Below are positions 1-13,500 of a stretch of DNA of 64,000 nucleotides, in pieces. The position numbers were made by a program, and so were the translations under genes. Below the pieces are notes generated by a model that worked only from the letters and a program-made list of their open reading frames with translations, was not told where the DNA came from and searched no databases. The DNA is taken from positions 43,260,129-43,324,128 of the forward strand of contig OX328109.1 in NCBI GenBank assembly GCA_946811185.2. Reading direction: 5' to 3'. Within the stretch, counting starts at the first letter, position 1, and each line of letters opens with the position of its first letter. This DNA is from Hippopus hippopus (lineage: Eukaryota; Mollusca; Bivalvia; Cardiida; Cardiidae).

Positions 1-1330
1 GGGCGTTGAAGGGAAAACATCAACAATAAGGTAGCATTTTATTTTTTCACTATTTTTATTTTGATTTTTCTGCTTTTTCTTCATTTTCCCCATTTAATAT
101 CATTAGAAAGTTATGTGTACTTTTATTATGTTTACCCGTAAACTATGTTTGACTTTTCTACTTCTTCTTTTTCACCGTAAACTATTTTTATCTGCTTGTT
201 CCTTTGGTTTTTCCCTCTGTACTTTTATATTTTTACCTGTAGACTATTTTCTTTTCATTTTTCGCCTTTTTACTATTAAAAATAGTTATCTGTACTTTTT
301 TTTTTCCATCGAGGACCTAGGACCTGACCCTCAATGTCCGCGACTAAGTCTTCGATGGGGTATACAAATCAGCTCTGTATCCCTGGTCCTTTGTTAGAGG
401 ATTAACTTTGACAGTTGATTAGGCCATTGTCCGCACTTCCGTCCCTAAATAAACAAAACCAGTCAGTGTGGCGACTTTAACAAAAGACTATTGATCACCC
501 ACCTGTACATGTCTGAACATGAATATCTCAAAATAGACGCGTGCAAACTGATGGTAATAATCTTGGTCATATTAGTATGAGACGTCAAAGGGGAAACATC
601 GGTTAAAAAGGTAGAGTTATGTAAATTTTACATTTGTGTATTATGAGAAACCTCAAAGAGAATAGATGTGTGGTTAGACCGACTTAACCATATAGACTTG
701 GTCAAGGGTCGAAGTATGGGTAGGAATCAGCTCTTTGACTTGATGAAGCGTTAAAGGTGAGTCTAAGTGGGAATGTCTCCGTCTAGATAAAAAGACCTGA
801 CCTTCAATGTCCGCCAAAAATAACTAGATAGGGTATACAAGTCAGCTCTGTATACCGTAAGGGTGCCTACTTAAACGACTCATTTTTAAAGCTATTTCTC
901 AAAAAATTCCCGCAAAAGTGACGTTGAAGGGAAAATATTAACAATAAGGTACCATTTTACTTCTATATTTACAGAATATTTCTTGAATTGCAAAATCTGC
1001 TTCTTCAATTCTATGAACTCTTCCCCTCATGATGTTTAGTCTGTTTTGTACGCAATATTTTCCATCTAGGACCGAGGACCTGACCCTCAATGTCTGCGAC
1101 TACGTCCTAGATCGAGGTATACAAGTCAGCTCTGTATACATTTTCGAAAAAAATAGATCATTCAAAATGGCCACAAAAACGGCCATTAAAATTACCGCCA
1201 AAAAAAAGTAGGTCAATGCTGTTTTGATGCAAAAGTAGGTCATTCAAAATGGCTGCCAAAATAAAAACAAAAATACCAACATAAAAAGTAGGTCATCCAA
1301 GATGGCTGACGTTCTAAATATAGTAACAAC
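1..1330. repeat. Degenerate locally duplicated block
   Basis: A segment near 4-50 recurs near 922-970 (GTTGAAGGGAAAA...ACAATAAGGTA). A second segment at about 303-390 recurs at about 780-865 and 1058-1145 (CCTGACCCTCAATGTC...CAGCTCTGTAT). From 1150 to 1310 a short motif, AAGTAGGTCATTCAAAATGG and variants, occurs about three times. The short open frames here are AT-rich and show no recognisable protein. It looks like the eroded end of a larger repeat that continues left of the window. Confidence 0.5.
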
Positions 1331-1450
1331 CTTATATACAAATGAGTTACTATTTATAGTAACAAGATGGCCGCCGATTACGTAATGTTACGTCATCTTT
1401 GGCCCCCAAAGAGACGATGGTACGACTAGAATGCTTGCTGAATATGGACT

Positions 1451-2082
1451 CTAATTAATTTCTTTGAAGGGTAATTTATATACGAGAGTTAAAGATCCAA
1501 TTTGTGAAATGAAATAAATGAATAGGCTTTACCTTTTCCCAAACGATTACAATTAAGGTAATGAAACACAAATGTTGTATCAAATTGTACAGTGTACTTA
1601 CAGGTAAACAAAAATGTGATTTTAAACAATAGATTCACCCAAACCCCCAAGCAAAATAAGTCGATTATTCTTGGTTATTCTAATTTAGCTATTTATATAT
1701 TGATTTTTATACTAATGTCCTTTCATCCATCCATCATTCCGTCCGTCCCTCCAGAGGTCAAACATTTTTCTATATCTTTAAAAGTATTTACCGGTAATTT
1801 AAAATTGTCAAATACACGCACATTAATTTATCAGACAGCGAAACAAGGAAAGAAAATTTTGAGGAAAAATAATTTCTTCTAGCAATATATGATTAAAAGA
1901 GTTTAATCATACATTCTTGCAGCAAAAATTACTTTTTATTCTGCTAATCCACAGGTTGCCAAAACAAAAACAGATCAATTTGAACTTTGCCTACATTTAT
2001 TTAAATAAGGAAACTGATATGGGACTGATTGGGCTGTACGCTCGTATCTCTATTGTATTTTATTTGGCCGTTTATTTTATAA
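1451..2082. other. AT-rich stretch, nothing recognised
   Basis: Low-complexity AT-rich DNA with a CATCCATCCATC-type run near 1728-1755. No coding signal or structured repeat is supported. Confidence 0.4.
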
Positions 2083-2327
2083 GGTCCTAGGCCAAAACGT
2101 CCGGGACTAAAACGTCCTGGGCCAAAACATCCGAGGCCAAAAACGTCCGGGGCCAAAAAGTCCTTGGCCAAAACATCCGAGGCCGAAACGTCCGGGCCAA
2201 AACGTCCTGGGCCAAAACATCCGAGGCGAAAAACGTCGGAGGCTAAAACGTCCTGGGCCAAAATATCCGAGGCCGAAATGTCCGGGCCAAACCGTCAAGG
2301 CGAAAATGTCAGGGGCCAAAACGTCTG
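2083..2327. repeat. GGCCAAAACGTCC minisatellite
   Basis: About 15 imperfect tandem copies of a 15-18 bp unit close to GGCCAAAACGTCCGRG. Variants include CCTGGG, CCGAGG and CCGGGG at the end of the unit. The array stays open in several frames on both strands, which is a product of the repeat and not evidence of a gene. Confidence 0.9.
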
Positions 2328-2930
2328 TCCACCCAATGTTTATCTACCCTTTCAAAGACATATTTCATGATATATGTCGTCAGTAGATGGTTCTGATTTC
2401 GGAAAAGTTGGCAATTATATAGTCTGGTAAAGAATGAATCCTTTTATAAAAAATGGTGTCTTGAAAGCTCTTGGGAGTAATGTTTGCTCCTCTTTCATTT
2501 CCTTTCGGCACCTTTTGAATGCTTTAGGTCCCTGTTGAACGCTTCTTTCGAAACCTATTTCGGGATATCTTGAATCCGGTTTTTCATATATCTAGTTCCT
2601 AAAATGTTATGTATATTTGTACTTTCCGGCGACCCAATCGTCGACGCCGAAGAAATAGCTTTACTGAAACTGAAGATACATTTTGGTCATAACCTGGAAA
2701 CAAGTGATAGACAGCGTGGAAACAATATCAGGTTGACAGTTCTCTGCCGTATAATATTGATCCACACTGTCAACTAGCAACCTAAATCCTTAAACTGTTA
2801 CTGACAGGGTCAAACTATACTTATACTTTACCAAAGGGTAAAACACAGATGTTCGTAATAAGGTAGAAAAATAGTAAAATGTGTAAGATCCTTTAAATAT
2901 CACGTAAGAGTAACGCCATCGGCATTCTTT
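2328..2930. other. Unique-looking DNA, nothing recognised
   Basis: No homology-bearing open frame or clear repeat was seen. The missing first exon of the mucolipin gene could be anywhere upstream of 4328, but no candidate start is convincing here. Confidence 0.35.
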
Positions 2931-2934
2931 TAGA

Positions 2935-3630
2935 GGGCTGTTTTATTTTTTATGCTGTAAATCAAACTTTCCTATAAAACAACGATAAATTGAACTAGAC
3001 TATATATGTTCTTTGCAATCTTACAGAAACTGTACAACTGCAACTTTGGGTTAGCATTAGGTAACTCCGTCTATTTTTTTTTTTTTTCACATCAGATATG
3101 ACGTCATGGAACTGATTTGAATACAACTCCTCGTAATCGACACGTGTTATTGATCATGTGACATTCCCAGTAGTCTCTGTGAAACTCTAACACGAAATCT
3201 AAAAATACCAAAGAGGCTACATTGACCATTAAGGGAATACAACTTAAAAATCTTATATTCTTACTTTTGCTTTTCTTCTTTATTGATAATTTACCAGCTA
3301 TCGTCTTACTTTATTCAAAGCTGTCAGTGCTTTCAGAACTTTGGTAGACGTTTGGTAAGATTATAAAAATCGGAATAGCTCCCTTTAAAGGCGGCCATTC
3401 ACTTTTTTATGCCGTAAATAGAAATTTCATGTAGATCTGAAACGCCGATAAATATATAGATCTATATTTTTTTCAGTCATATAGAAACTATACAGCTACA
3501 CTCAGGAAAATGTGCAATTTTTTGCGTTTAAATCACGGGGTGGTCGTTTAGCAATAGGTAACTCCGTCTATTTTTATTAAATCAAATATGTCGCCACGGA
3601 ACTGGTTTTACATCAGATAAGACGTCATGG
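2935..3630. repeat. Dispersed repeat with partial local duplication
   Basis: The block 2940-3120 (TTTTATGCTGTAAAT..., AGGTAACTCCGTCTATTTTT..., ...GACGTCATGGAACTGATTTG) recurs diverged at 3400-3640. The part 3064-3240 recurs in inverted orientation at 56805-56985 with the landmark TATTGATCATGTGACATTCC. This marks an interspersed element whose ends could not be fixed. Confidence 0.6.
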
Positions 3631-3696
3631 AACTGATTTGCCTGCTAACGCCTTACTTAATTCAATGATATATAATTCTTGCAGTTTGGTGAGATA

Positions 3697-4048
3697 CATA
3701 AGTTGGTGTTTGAGATAAAATTGTATTAAACGAGTCTAGGAAAAATGTTATTAAGGGAGCCTTTGGCGAGCTTAATAATATTTTTTTCTTGACGAGTTTA
3801 ATAACTTTCTATCTCAAACGCTAATGAATGTCAGTTCTTTTTATCACATAACGATATTTCACAAATTATACATCAGAAGATGCACATACCATCTTAAGAT
3901 GCACTCGCGGTTCTTTCCAAAAAACTCATTAACTTCTATGAAATACATACACGATGACTTAAAAAAATGTGATATGAAACATTTATAAGATAAGAAAATT
4001 CGTGATGGGTATATTACCCTGAAAACAATGGAGGTTATGTGATAATAT
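3697..4048 (+). repeat. MITE-L copy
   Basis: Contains the family foldback: TTGGTGTTTGAGATAAAATT, then TTATTAAGGGAGCCTTTGGCGAGC, mirrored by TTGACGAGTTTAATAA and TATCTCAAACGC. The downstream part CACATAACGATATTTCACAAATTA...CAGAAGATGC also matches the copies at 22512 and 37066. Confidence 0.75.
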
Positions 4049-4079
4049 AAAATTCCGAATGGTCAAGCTCCCTTTAAAG

Positions 4080-4257
4080 CCTAAACTGCTAAAAACTGAA
4101 ATAACAATGAGTTAAGCCGAGAGTAAAAAGCCAAATGTTGTAGTTTCACCATTTTTTTTCACTGGAAAATCTTATTCTATCGCACAGTTTAAATCAAGAT
4201 CAGACTGCACGTTTTGTGCAGTCTGGTCTTGATTTACACTGTCCGCAAAAGCGTGTT
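4080..4257 (+). repeat. MITE-S copy
   Basis: A short hairpin near 4193-4245 pairs ATCAAGATCAGACTGCAC with GTGCAGTCTGGTCTTGAT and ends in CACTGTCCGCAAAAGC. The flank GCCGAGAGTAAAAAGCC matches other full-length copies such as 54210-54416. Confidence 0.7.
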
Positions 4258-4327
4258 GAATCATAAATAGTTGTTTCAATTTAAACGTACAGTGACTCTT
4301 AAACTTTGTATATGTCCCTGTCTACAG

Positions 4328-4506
4328 CACCCAGGACAAGACAAAACCTCGTGCTACCACAAGAGGAGACCAGATATCTACGACAATGGTTGCGAATGCT
4401 GTTCTATCCGACCATACGTTTCCAGAAAGCATCCTGCGTGTTTAATGTTGTCTACTTTCTAATTTTCCTGCTACAGCTAAGCAAAATTGCTCTGGTCACA
4501 ACACAG
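4328..4506 (+). CDS. MCOLN: Mucolipin exon: cytosolic N-terminus and S1
   Basis: The acceptor is CTGTCTACAG and the donor is CAG|GTTTGT. The residues [18 protein letters not shown] resemble the RRxLxxFFMxP stretch before S1 in mucolipins. They are followed by the hydrophobic S1, [20 protein letters not shown], ending VTTQ as in vertebrate homologues (VTIQ/VTTQ). The exon starts in phase 1, so an upstream exon must supply the first base of a codon and the initiator methionine. Confidence 0.85.
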
Positions 4507-7500
4507 GTTTGTTTGATTTTAGGATTACCTTTCATCTCTTTTGTGTTGGTTTCTTCGTTCTTTGTTTTCAACCCTCCTTCTTTCCATATTTCATTTCCCT
4601 TCGTTACAACCGTGCAAAGCTTGCTGTCCGAATTTCAGAGGTAAAATTAAATAGAACGGCCCTGCTCTTGTTTCTAAATTCTAACACATGAATCCAAACA
4701 TCCTATTTTAGGATATGTCAATGGAAATGACAAACACCTGTTTTGTCTCATCCCGGTCGTTGTTTGAGTCGTCGACATGCAAATACTTTGACAGTTTCTC
4801 ACCGCCCCCCCACCCCCCCCCCCCCCCGTCATTATCGAAGAAATTTTGTTAAACTTGGTTTAGCTGTTAGTGCCGAGCCCCGATAGTTCAGTCGGTAGTG
4901 TACAGGACTTGAGAACAGGAGGTCGCTGGTCCGATACCCGGCTCGGCCGATTTCTTTCCGAGGATTGATGAAAGTCATTGCCACAGGATTATATTTCTGT
5001 CCTACAGATGACCATTGTTTTAATGGTGGCTATGTGGGAAAGCAGCCAGTGGCTTGGAAAGAATATTGTGCGGAGTACTGGTAATAGAAACTCCGGGAAA
5101 GCATGGATAGGTGCACTGGGCGCCGCGATATAACTAAAATGATGTTGAAAACGGCGTTAAACACCTTGAAAACATTAAATCACAAAACAAGCTGTTTATC
5201 TCAAAAGGGGAAGCCATACCAGAAAAAATACGTACATGTATATTTGACACAGTCACGTTCCTTTATGGACTTGAACGCTTTCACTGTTTAACCCTTAGGC
5301 TGCTAAGCGCGACTCATGGAGCTTTTGCGGACAGTGTAGATCAAGATCAGATTGCACAAAACATGCAGTCTGATCTTGGATCTACACTGTCCGATAAGGA
5401 GATATTTCTCTCCAAAATATAACTTTGAAATACCAACATTTTGGTTTTCCCTATTGGCTTCAATTAACTCTTTCAGTGCCAAATAAATAAACTCGACCTC
5501 TTTCGACGGCTCTAAATACAATCCATTGAAACTTACAAAGAATTTGATTATATAGGCTTGACTACACAAGCGGACGGTGTAGATCAAAGATCAGACTGCA
5601 CGTTCTGTGCAGTCTGATCTTGATCTATACCGTTCGCAAAAGTCACTGTTTTCGCCTATGGCGACGAAAGGTATGATTAGCTTATTCAACAGAATAAAGT
5701 TAGGCAGCAACTGGAGCCTAACGTTGGCACCCGCATCCGGCTTTCTTATTGTTTAATCCTTTCCCAGACAACACATTTTAGACTTTTCAAAACTGAGAAC
5801 ATCCACTGACGATGAATTCAGAATGGGTACAAATGAGCTTTAGGTCTCTGATAGGGTAGAAAACATTGTGGGAAAAGGAGAAAATGCTGGTTACCAGCAT
5901 TTTCTCCTTTTCCCTCAATGTTTTCAAAAGCCTTTTTTCCCAGGATCGTGAAAACCAGGGACTGTTTGGTAAAGAGTTAATCTATCTATCTTTATACTTC
6001 AAGTTATTTCTTTTCACTTTTGTATGCGATTACTCGACATGCGCCGCGCTCTGGTAAAAAGTGATTGAATACATCTCCGTGATACTTTATACCAAGCGAG
6101 TGATCACAAAAGTTTGGATCCATAAAATCAAATTTTGTCGACCAAGAGACTGAATCATGAGTTAAATGGTCCTTGGTTATGCAGATAACTTACATATAGC
6201 AAAGAGTATCGATCCAGGCCAGCCTGCAAAAAAGTATAGTGCATACTGACATGGGTCGATACTTTTTGCCATTGATCAATTTTCTGCATGTCCAAGAACC
6301 ATTCTACCTGCAGACCCAGTATTTTCTTTAAAAAAAATGGATACAAAGATATGTGATGATTTGCCTCGTATAATGCATCACCGAAATGCATTAAGTCCCC
6401 TTTTGCCAGGACATGGCTTATTTATATTTTCAATTCTATATTTAGATGTGCCATTTTGGTGACGATAGGCGAAGCTTCAGTTCTATCGTAAATCGAGGTC
6501 ACATTGTGTTACGTCATCTATTTCTGCAGTATTGGGACTCGTGTAAGTAGCTTCGGGTTTTCTTTTTTTTTTGATAAAAATGACTCATCAGGATTTAACC
6601 TAACCCGTCACAACTCGGCCGAAACTACATCTAACCTCGTCCGTATCAATAGGGTTTCCATTTTGAAAACTGTCAGTCACATGATATTAAACATAGCGGC
6701 TCCCATGTGAATCGACTGGCAACAACAGCTACTGTGATGAGCGATCTGTCGCTAAAAATGCCAACGGAATTGAAAGACCTAATAAGAAAATAAATGTGCA
6801 AACTGTTTGTCATCGTAAATGGTAAAAAATGAAGATATGTTTATTCTAAGGGCCCCTGCCTATTTGCTGGCAAATTTACGCCACCTATCTTTTTTAAAGA
6901 TATTTCCTGTTAATAGACTGACTTTATTTTCAGCCTGGGAAACTTTGCCATATCCGCCATCACAAGGTGACTTCGCAGTGTATGACATACAAGAACTGAA
7001 AGGAATGATAAACTTTGCTGTGTCACAGGTAATAAGCTCTGTAATCAATGTCTGTCTGTCTGTCTGTCTGTCAACACTGTTTCTAGTAGGCTGAGATAAT
7101 TAAGGGTCTGGGTCGATTTCATATTTGCAAAAGACTGGACGTAATAGACTATGTAGTCTGTATCTGGCTCTGTTTTGGTATCTCAATGCAGAGATCAAAC
7201 TAGAATTAAGGTCGACTGAACGTTTTTTTCTGTAAACGTTTAGAAAGACGCATATTGTTGGTAGAATCTCTTTGGAGAAAAAAAAGATAATTTATGTAAA
7301 AATAAGATCAGGTCTGTCTTATTTCTATCTTTGATAAGTTGTTGCAAGCATGGCGTCGCAAAGGTGAAATCGAGGATGAATTACATGACGTATTTAAATG
7401 ACATTGTACTATGAAAATTGATTTTGAAAATAAAGTCACGATTTTGCACGTTGCTACCAGAATTAAATTGAAAAATAAGAGTACTAGTATCCATAAATAT

Positions 7501-10500
7501 ATAGTTGTTTATGGATAAAGAGACGGAAAGAAGCAGGGATGTATGGATGCATGGTATAGATGTTTATGGATTGATGGGGGGGGGGAAACATCCTACATGC
7601 ACATGAATTTTTGTATATTTGTATGCAAAAGATTTGTGTGTGTGTGTGAATACTTGTACTTCGATCAGATTTTCGATGTGGTTATGTTTAAACTTTCAGT
7701 ACTACAATGCTGAAGATCATGCAACTGGTTTCTACGTACAAAGAGGAACCGACAACATGACTATCAACTTCAAGTATTTTGATTTTCCCGGTTTCAGTGA
7801 CTCCGATTCGTCCGCAGGACTAAAGGTTTACGGTAAGATTGATAACAATATTTGCTCTGTGACAAGGGGGTTTAATGCATCTGCAAAAAGTATCGACCTA
7901 TGTCAGTCTGCGCGGACTGCGCAGGCTGACATGGGTCGAACCTTTTTGCTTTCTATGAATTTTCTGCATGTCCAAGAACCAATCTGCCCCATGAATCAGT
8001 CGGTTGTAAGAAAAAAAAGGATGTTATGGATCCATAATTATGTGATGAATTGCTTGCTTTAATGGATCACAGAGATACATAAACCTTTTTTTTTTTTGTC
8101 AAATCACCCCTCATTCACATTTTCGCTGACAATTCAAATATTCTGCTCAGTTTTTGAGGCTTTACGACACAGCCTCGCTGTAAATAAGGTCACTTCTGAA
8201 GGACTTTAAAAAGTACGCAAAGTAGAGGCATCTGCAGAAAGAAAAATCTTATTTATTTATTTTTTTTTTTCAACAGTTGAACTCGTTACCAAAAAGACAA
8301 AATTTTAGACTGGTCCAAATTCAAATTCAAAGCATTTGCTGGTGAAAATTTAACTGTGGTACAAATGATGGAATATGTTTTTAATGGGGATAGAAAACAT
8401 GGTGGAAAAGTAGAAAATGCTGAAAATGCTGGTTACCAGCATTTTCTCCTTTTCCCCCATGTTTTCAAAAGCTTTCTTTGTTAAGGTCGTTAAAAAGCTG
8501 GATTGTGTGGTAAAGGGTAATTAACTTGTTGCCAAACGAGAAAATTTTAGAATCTTCCATAGTGAGAGTTCTTGCAGACGACCCATTATATGAAGCTAAA
8601 AATTAGCCAATTTGTTTTTGAAAAGTTAGAAAACATTGTAGGAAAAGAAGAAAAATGCTGGTTACCTGCAGTAGTTGGGTTATGAGAGTTCGAGGACAAA
8701 ATGAAAAATGAGGTAAAAGCAAGCATAAGTCTCCAAAATCAGCTTACTGGTTGACCCAACCAGCAGGGGTCATCTGAGGTCAAGCCGACCACAAAACACG
8801 AAAATCCCACTTTTGTGGTTGCTTGAACCATCAAAGCACTCGATGACCCAAATTTCACGGTCGAGGCAACCAGTTAAGTTGGGTTTTAACCACATCCAAC
8901 CAGTAAATCTGACCTTTGACCTCAAACCAACCACAAAATTCCCAATCAAAACCATGGTCAAATCCTTAATGGTGCGATTTTAACCACAAAATCGCATGTG
9001 CCTTCTGTGTGACATACACTTTTTACCATCTCCTGGTTAAATTTTCTCTCCAGGCTTGCAGAAAAAATTTGATTCTATTCTATATTATGAGGGCTAATTT
9101 TCTGAAACATGAAGACTCGTTCCCATTGCGAATACGAATTACCGGACAGCTTTGTTGGTAAAAAAAGACTGTGCCAGACTTGTAAGGCTTTTCGCCTATG
9201 ACCAAAGAGGAGAAAGCCAACGGAGAATGAGATCGATCTGTTCTACAAAGGGGAGGTTTCCCACCATCCGGGTGTTTTTATAACTAGGTGGCTCCTCTAC
9301 TTTGTAGGAGGTAGAAAGGATTACAGCATCACAGATATCCAGCTCTTTCCATACGAAGTAGCTAAGTCCCTTGTGAAGGAATGGAAAACGGAAATAGAAA
9401 AAGGTCTTGTTGAGCATATTGTACTGATAGAAACCTTGTCTCCGGAAGGTAAAACAAAGTGCCTATGAACCAGGCTTGTGATACCATCTAACAAAAAGGA
9501 CCCCACTTTTTACAACTTTGAAAACCGCATGCTCAAGGAAGTGGTCGACAAAAACGGTCTAATTTTTTTCTTGGACTATACAAAAGAAAGATCTGTGGAG
9601 AAACCATGAACATTCCTAGAGCTATAGGGATTTCCTATGATCCAAATCATAGAAAATTATCGTAACGGAATTTTTATCTTGCCTATACACTTACAAAGAT
9701 TTTTAAATCTCCATGGCATACCGTTTCCGACCACCACCAACTTTTGGAGATGGTACATGAAAACGGTCAATTCCAAGCTTACAAAGATGCCTAGCGTGCT
9801 TCACCTTTGAACAAACCATCATCAAAGACGTAGAAATTTGAAAGGAGCCTCCATGAAAAGAGCCGGCGAGTTTATTTCCTACTGGAACGGACAGTGCTAC
9901 AGAGGAAAGTATGAAATACATGTAAATAGGGGCTGAAACGGCTTATAGAAAATAGGATCTATATAAAATGATCAAGAAAGAGCATCTACGAAAAGTATTT
10001 CGAGAAAACGGAGTTCCGTTCTATTCCCACTACGACAAAAACCGCGGTCTTGATCTTGCGCGAGAGAACGATCTATAGTACGCTTGCGTGAAAGCGTCTA
10101 ACCCCATGACCTCTAGCATGTCGAATGCTCGAAAAGTAATCCTGAAAGACGTCCGGGAAAACAAAGAGTACTGGTTTCCTTTCATCTAGGGCCGCGAAGT
10201 TTCTAGACACGACCCCCAAGCAGGTGCGCTATTGGGAGGACCGCGTATTAGAAGACATTTACCTAGTCCGCATACAGGACGACTGATTTTCGAGCCAATA
10301 TTTAAACCAGAGGATTTTTCCACCTCTCAACCACAAGAACCGATTTTCTACAAAGTGCTTTAAACGAAAACGTGGTTTAACACCGCTTTAAACTTCGTTT
10401 CTATATAAAAAGGGGAACCTTGCCTTGAAAGGGTTTGACCACGCTTGCGGTTAAAATTCCCAATTTACCGAAAATTCCTAGAAGACGAAAAGCGTTTTTT

Positions 10501-13500
10501 CATCTTTCGGCAACCTTTTTCATGGTTAAAAGTCAACCACAAAACATGAGTTCAACCTTTTGTGCGAGGCTTAAAAACTCGTACTATATACAAAGAGGGT
10601 ATCTAAGCCCTTATTTTGACGTGTGGATAGTTTTTCACCTTCTAAGATTCTCTATTCTTCTGAGAATAGGGAATCCTGGTGATGGCTTCTTCACAGATTC
10701 AAGAAAAACTGGTGAACCAGCCACACACTGAGGGAAGCGCTGGTCCAAGGCCTGCATACTACATGCAGCCTGATTATACGACACAGTCTGTTCCGCAATT
10801 GCGTAGCCTTGTGCAAAGAATGGGATTGCGAGGCTATTCCCGCGCTTCTAGAGTGGAACTAGTAGCCCTGCTTTCTCAAAGAAACCCTCATTCTCGGGAT
10901 AGACGAAAAGCGGAAGGACCAACCATGCGGGAACTGAGAGAGTTGGGCAAGACAACAAGGCCTACGCGGGTACTCTGCAGCGACAAAAGCGGAGTTGGAA
11001 GCGCTGTTCAACCAAGAGAATTCACGGTCTAGGGATAGGAGGAAGTCGGCCGTGACCTTGAAAGCCTTGAGGGAGCTAGCGAAGGATCTACGTATTCGCG
11101 GCTTCTCTAAACTTTCCAAAAAGCAACTACAAGAAAGAATCCAAAACGAGATTTTAGTGGAAAGAGAGAACTCTAGGTTCAGGAGCATGGCGAACGCCTA
11201 CAGGATAGAAGCGCAAGGAAGAAATCTGGATGCCTTCTAGAGGCCACTGCTCCAGCCATGCAAAACGTCCTAGATCAAAATCGCGGTGTGAAAGCCAAGC
11301 TGGTGTTGAGGTGTACGATGAGAGACAACAGAGGCACTTTGAGAGATAGCATGTTTTCCCATGAGCCCATGACGGTTATCCGGGGCACGAAAGTACAAGA
11401 CGTTTACAAAACAATAGTAGACCTTGTAGTAGAACATCTAGCCACGCACTAAAGAGAAGGAAGCGGATGGGCGCTAGTGGTTATACTCTCTAGAAATGCA
11501 CACTGTCTTCTACGAGCCTCTCCGTGCTAGTGGCTACATCAAACTCCTAGAAGAGCTAGCCAAGAAAGAAGCTCTCGTGAATATGAAGAACGAGGATGCC
11601 AAGTGCTTTGTATGGTCTGTGCTACGAGCCTTGAACCCCGCAAAATACCACGGAGAAAGAATGGACAAGAAGCTACGTGCAAAAGAGAATGACTTAGATA
11701 TGGACGGCATAGAGTACCCGGTCTCCTTGGAAGCCATTCCTAAGTTTGAGTAGCAGAATCCGGACATAGCTGTGAACGTCCTCTTCTTTAACGAAAACAA
11801 AAAAGTGGAACTGGCTAGAGCATCTAGACAGAAAGCACGTCATGAACTTGCTACTTCTAGATGACGGAGAAAAGCAGCACTACTGCGTGGTGAAGTCCTT
11901 GTTTAGATTGTTGTCCAAGCAGCTTTCAGACCACAATGGGGCTATCCAAATTTGTCCCAGATGTTGGAACGCTTTCTACACCGAGGAAAAGTTGCAAATC
12001 CATCTAGAGTGCTGCATGGACCACTGACCTTGTCAATCCAACATGCCTGACAAAGGCTCAACCTTGAAGTTTAAAAATGGTGTCAGAAAAATCCCAGTGC
12101 CCTTTGAAGTCTGTTCAGACTTTGAGTGCATCTTGGTACCTGTCGACAAGAAGATTGGAAATACTACTAGGCAATACGTCCATGTAGCTGTCAGCTATTG
12201 CTACTACATTGTGTGTGCCTACGAAAATGTCTACAAACCCGTGTTGAGAAAATACAGAGGTCCAGACGCGGGTAAGCACTTCCTACAAAGTTTGGAAAAG
12301 GACGTCTTTGACATCTTCCAAATATCACGAGAGGACCCGGAAGAACTATCCTTTGAATATCTCTGTAGCATACGATGTTGGTCCTGCTCCGGTTGTTTCC
12401 AAGAGGATGAAGAGGCCTTCCAAAAAGTTCCGGACTTCTGCTACTACACTGGAAAGTACAGAGGCGCGGCACACAAAGTGTGTTTGAACAAGATAGCGAA
12501 CATGGTCAAGTTTGTGCCGATCGTTTTACACAACATGTCTGAGTATGACGCCCACCTTTTCCTCCCCCACCTGGGTGATACAAAAGGGAAGATAGATTGC
12601 ATACCTTGCAATGAAGAAACGTTCATCTCCTTTTCCAAAAGCATAGTGGTAGGTTTCTGCAAAACAGAATTGGGTAAGATCCTACCAATCCAGAAAAATA
12701 TGCGCTTCATCGATTGCTATCGCTTCTTGTCAAGCAGTCTAGACAACCTAGCAAAATCTCTAGACGACTTTCCAACCATCTCCAAGCACTATACCGGACA
12801 GCAAAGAGATCTTCTCCTTTCTAGAAAGGAGAGACCAAACTCCCTCCTAGAGAAGCCTTCCATTCCAAGTTAAAAGGTGAAGGTATTTCCAAAGAGGAAT
12901 ACGCGCATGCCCAAAAAGTGTGGGAAGTTTTTGGCTGCCAAATACTAGGAGACTACCACGACCTATACAACGTGCATGATACTCTTCTCTTGGTGGGCAT
13001 CTTTGAGAATTTCCGCAAAGTATGTCGAAAGAACTATGGTCTAGACCCCGCCTGGTACTATACTGCTCTGAGGCTAGCTTGGGACGCCGCGTTGAAAATG
13101 TCTGGCGTAGAGTTTGAGCTCTTGTCAGACATAGACATGCACCTCTTTGTTGAAAAAGGTATACGTGGTGGTATTTGCCAAGTTTCCCACAGATACGCCA
13201 AAGCTAACAACCCGTACTTGGAGGAAGCCTATGATCCAGACAAAATGACGAATTACATAGGCTACTACAATGCAAACAACTTATACGGTTGGAGTGTGTG
13301 CAATCCGCTCCCTATTCACGGCCTCTTTTGGATGACGCCGGAAAAGCTTGAGAATTGGGAAAAGTATCCTTGCATGCTAGAAGTGGATCTAGAGTATCAG
13401 GTGCAGTTGCATGACCTTCACAACGATTATCCTCTAGCGCCGGAGGTGTTGTCTATCCACGGGTTTAAGAAATTATCATCAAACCTTTTTGATAAAGAGG

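Noticed and set aside
2001..2370. Open frames on both strands across the GGCCAAAACGTCC array
   Set aside because: Repeat artefact; the unit lacks stops in several frames.
4880..4950. tRNA gene
   Set aside because: A and B boxes are present, but the sequence continues into a SINE body and tail and is repeated elsewhere.
6504..6710. 68-codon frame as an exon
   Set aside because: The real mucolipin exon here is 6446-6542 in another frame, which satisfies phase and homology.
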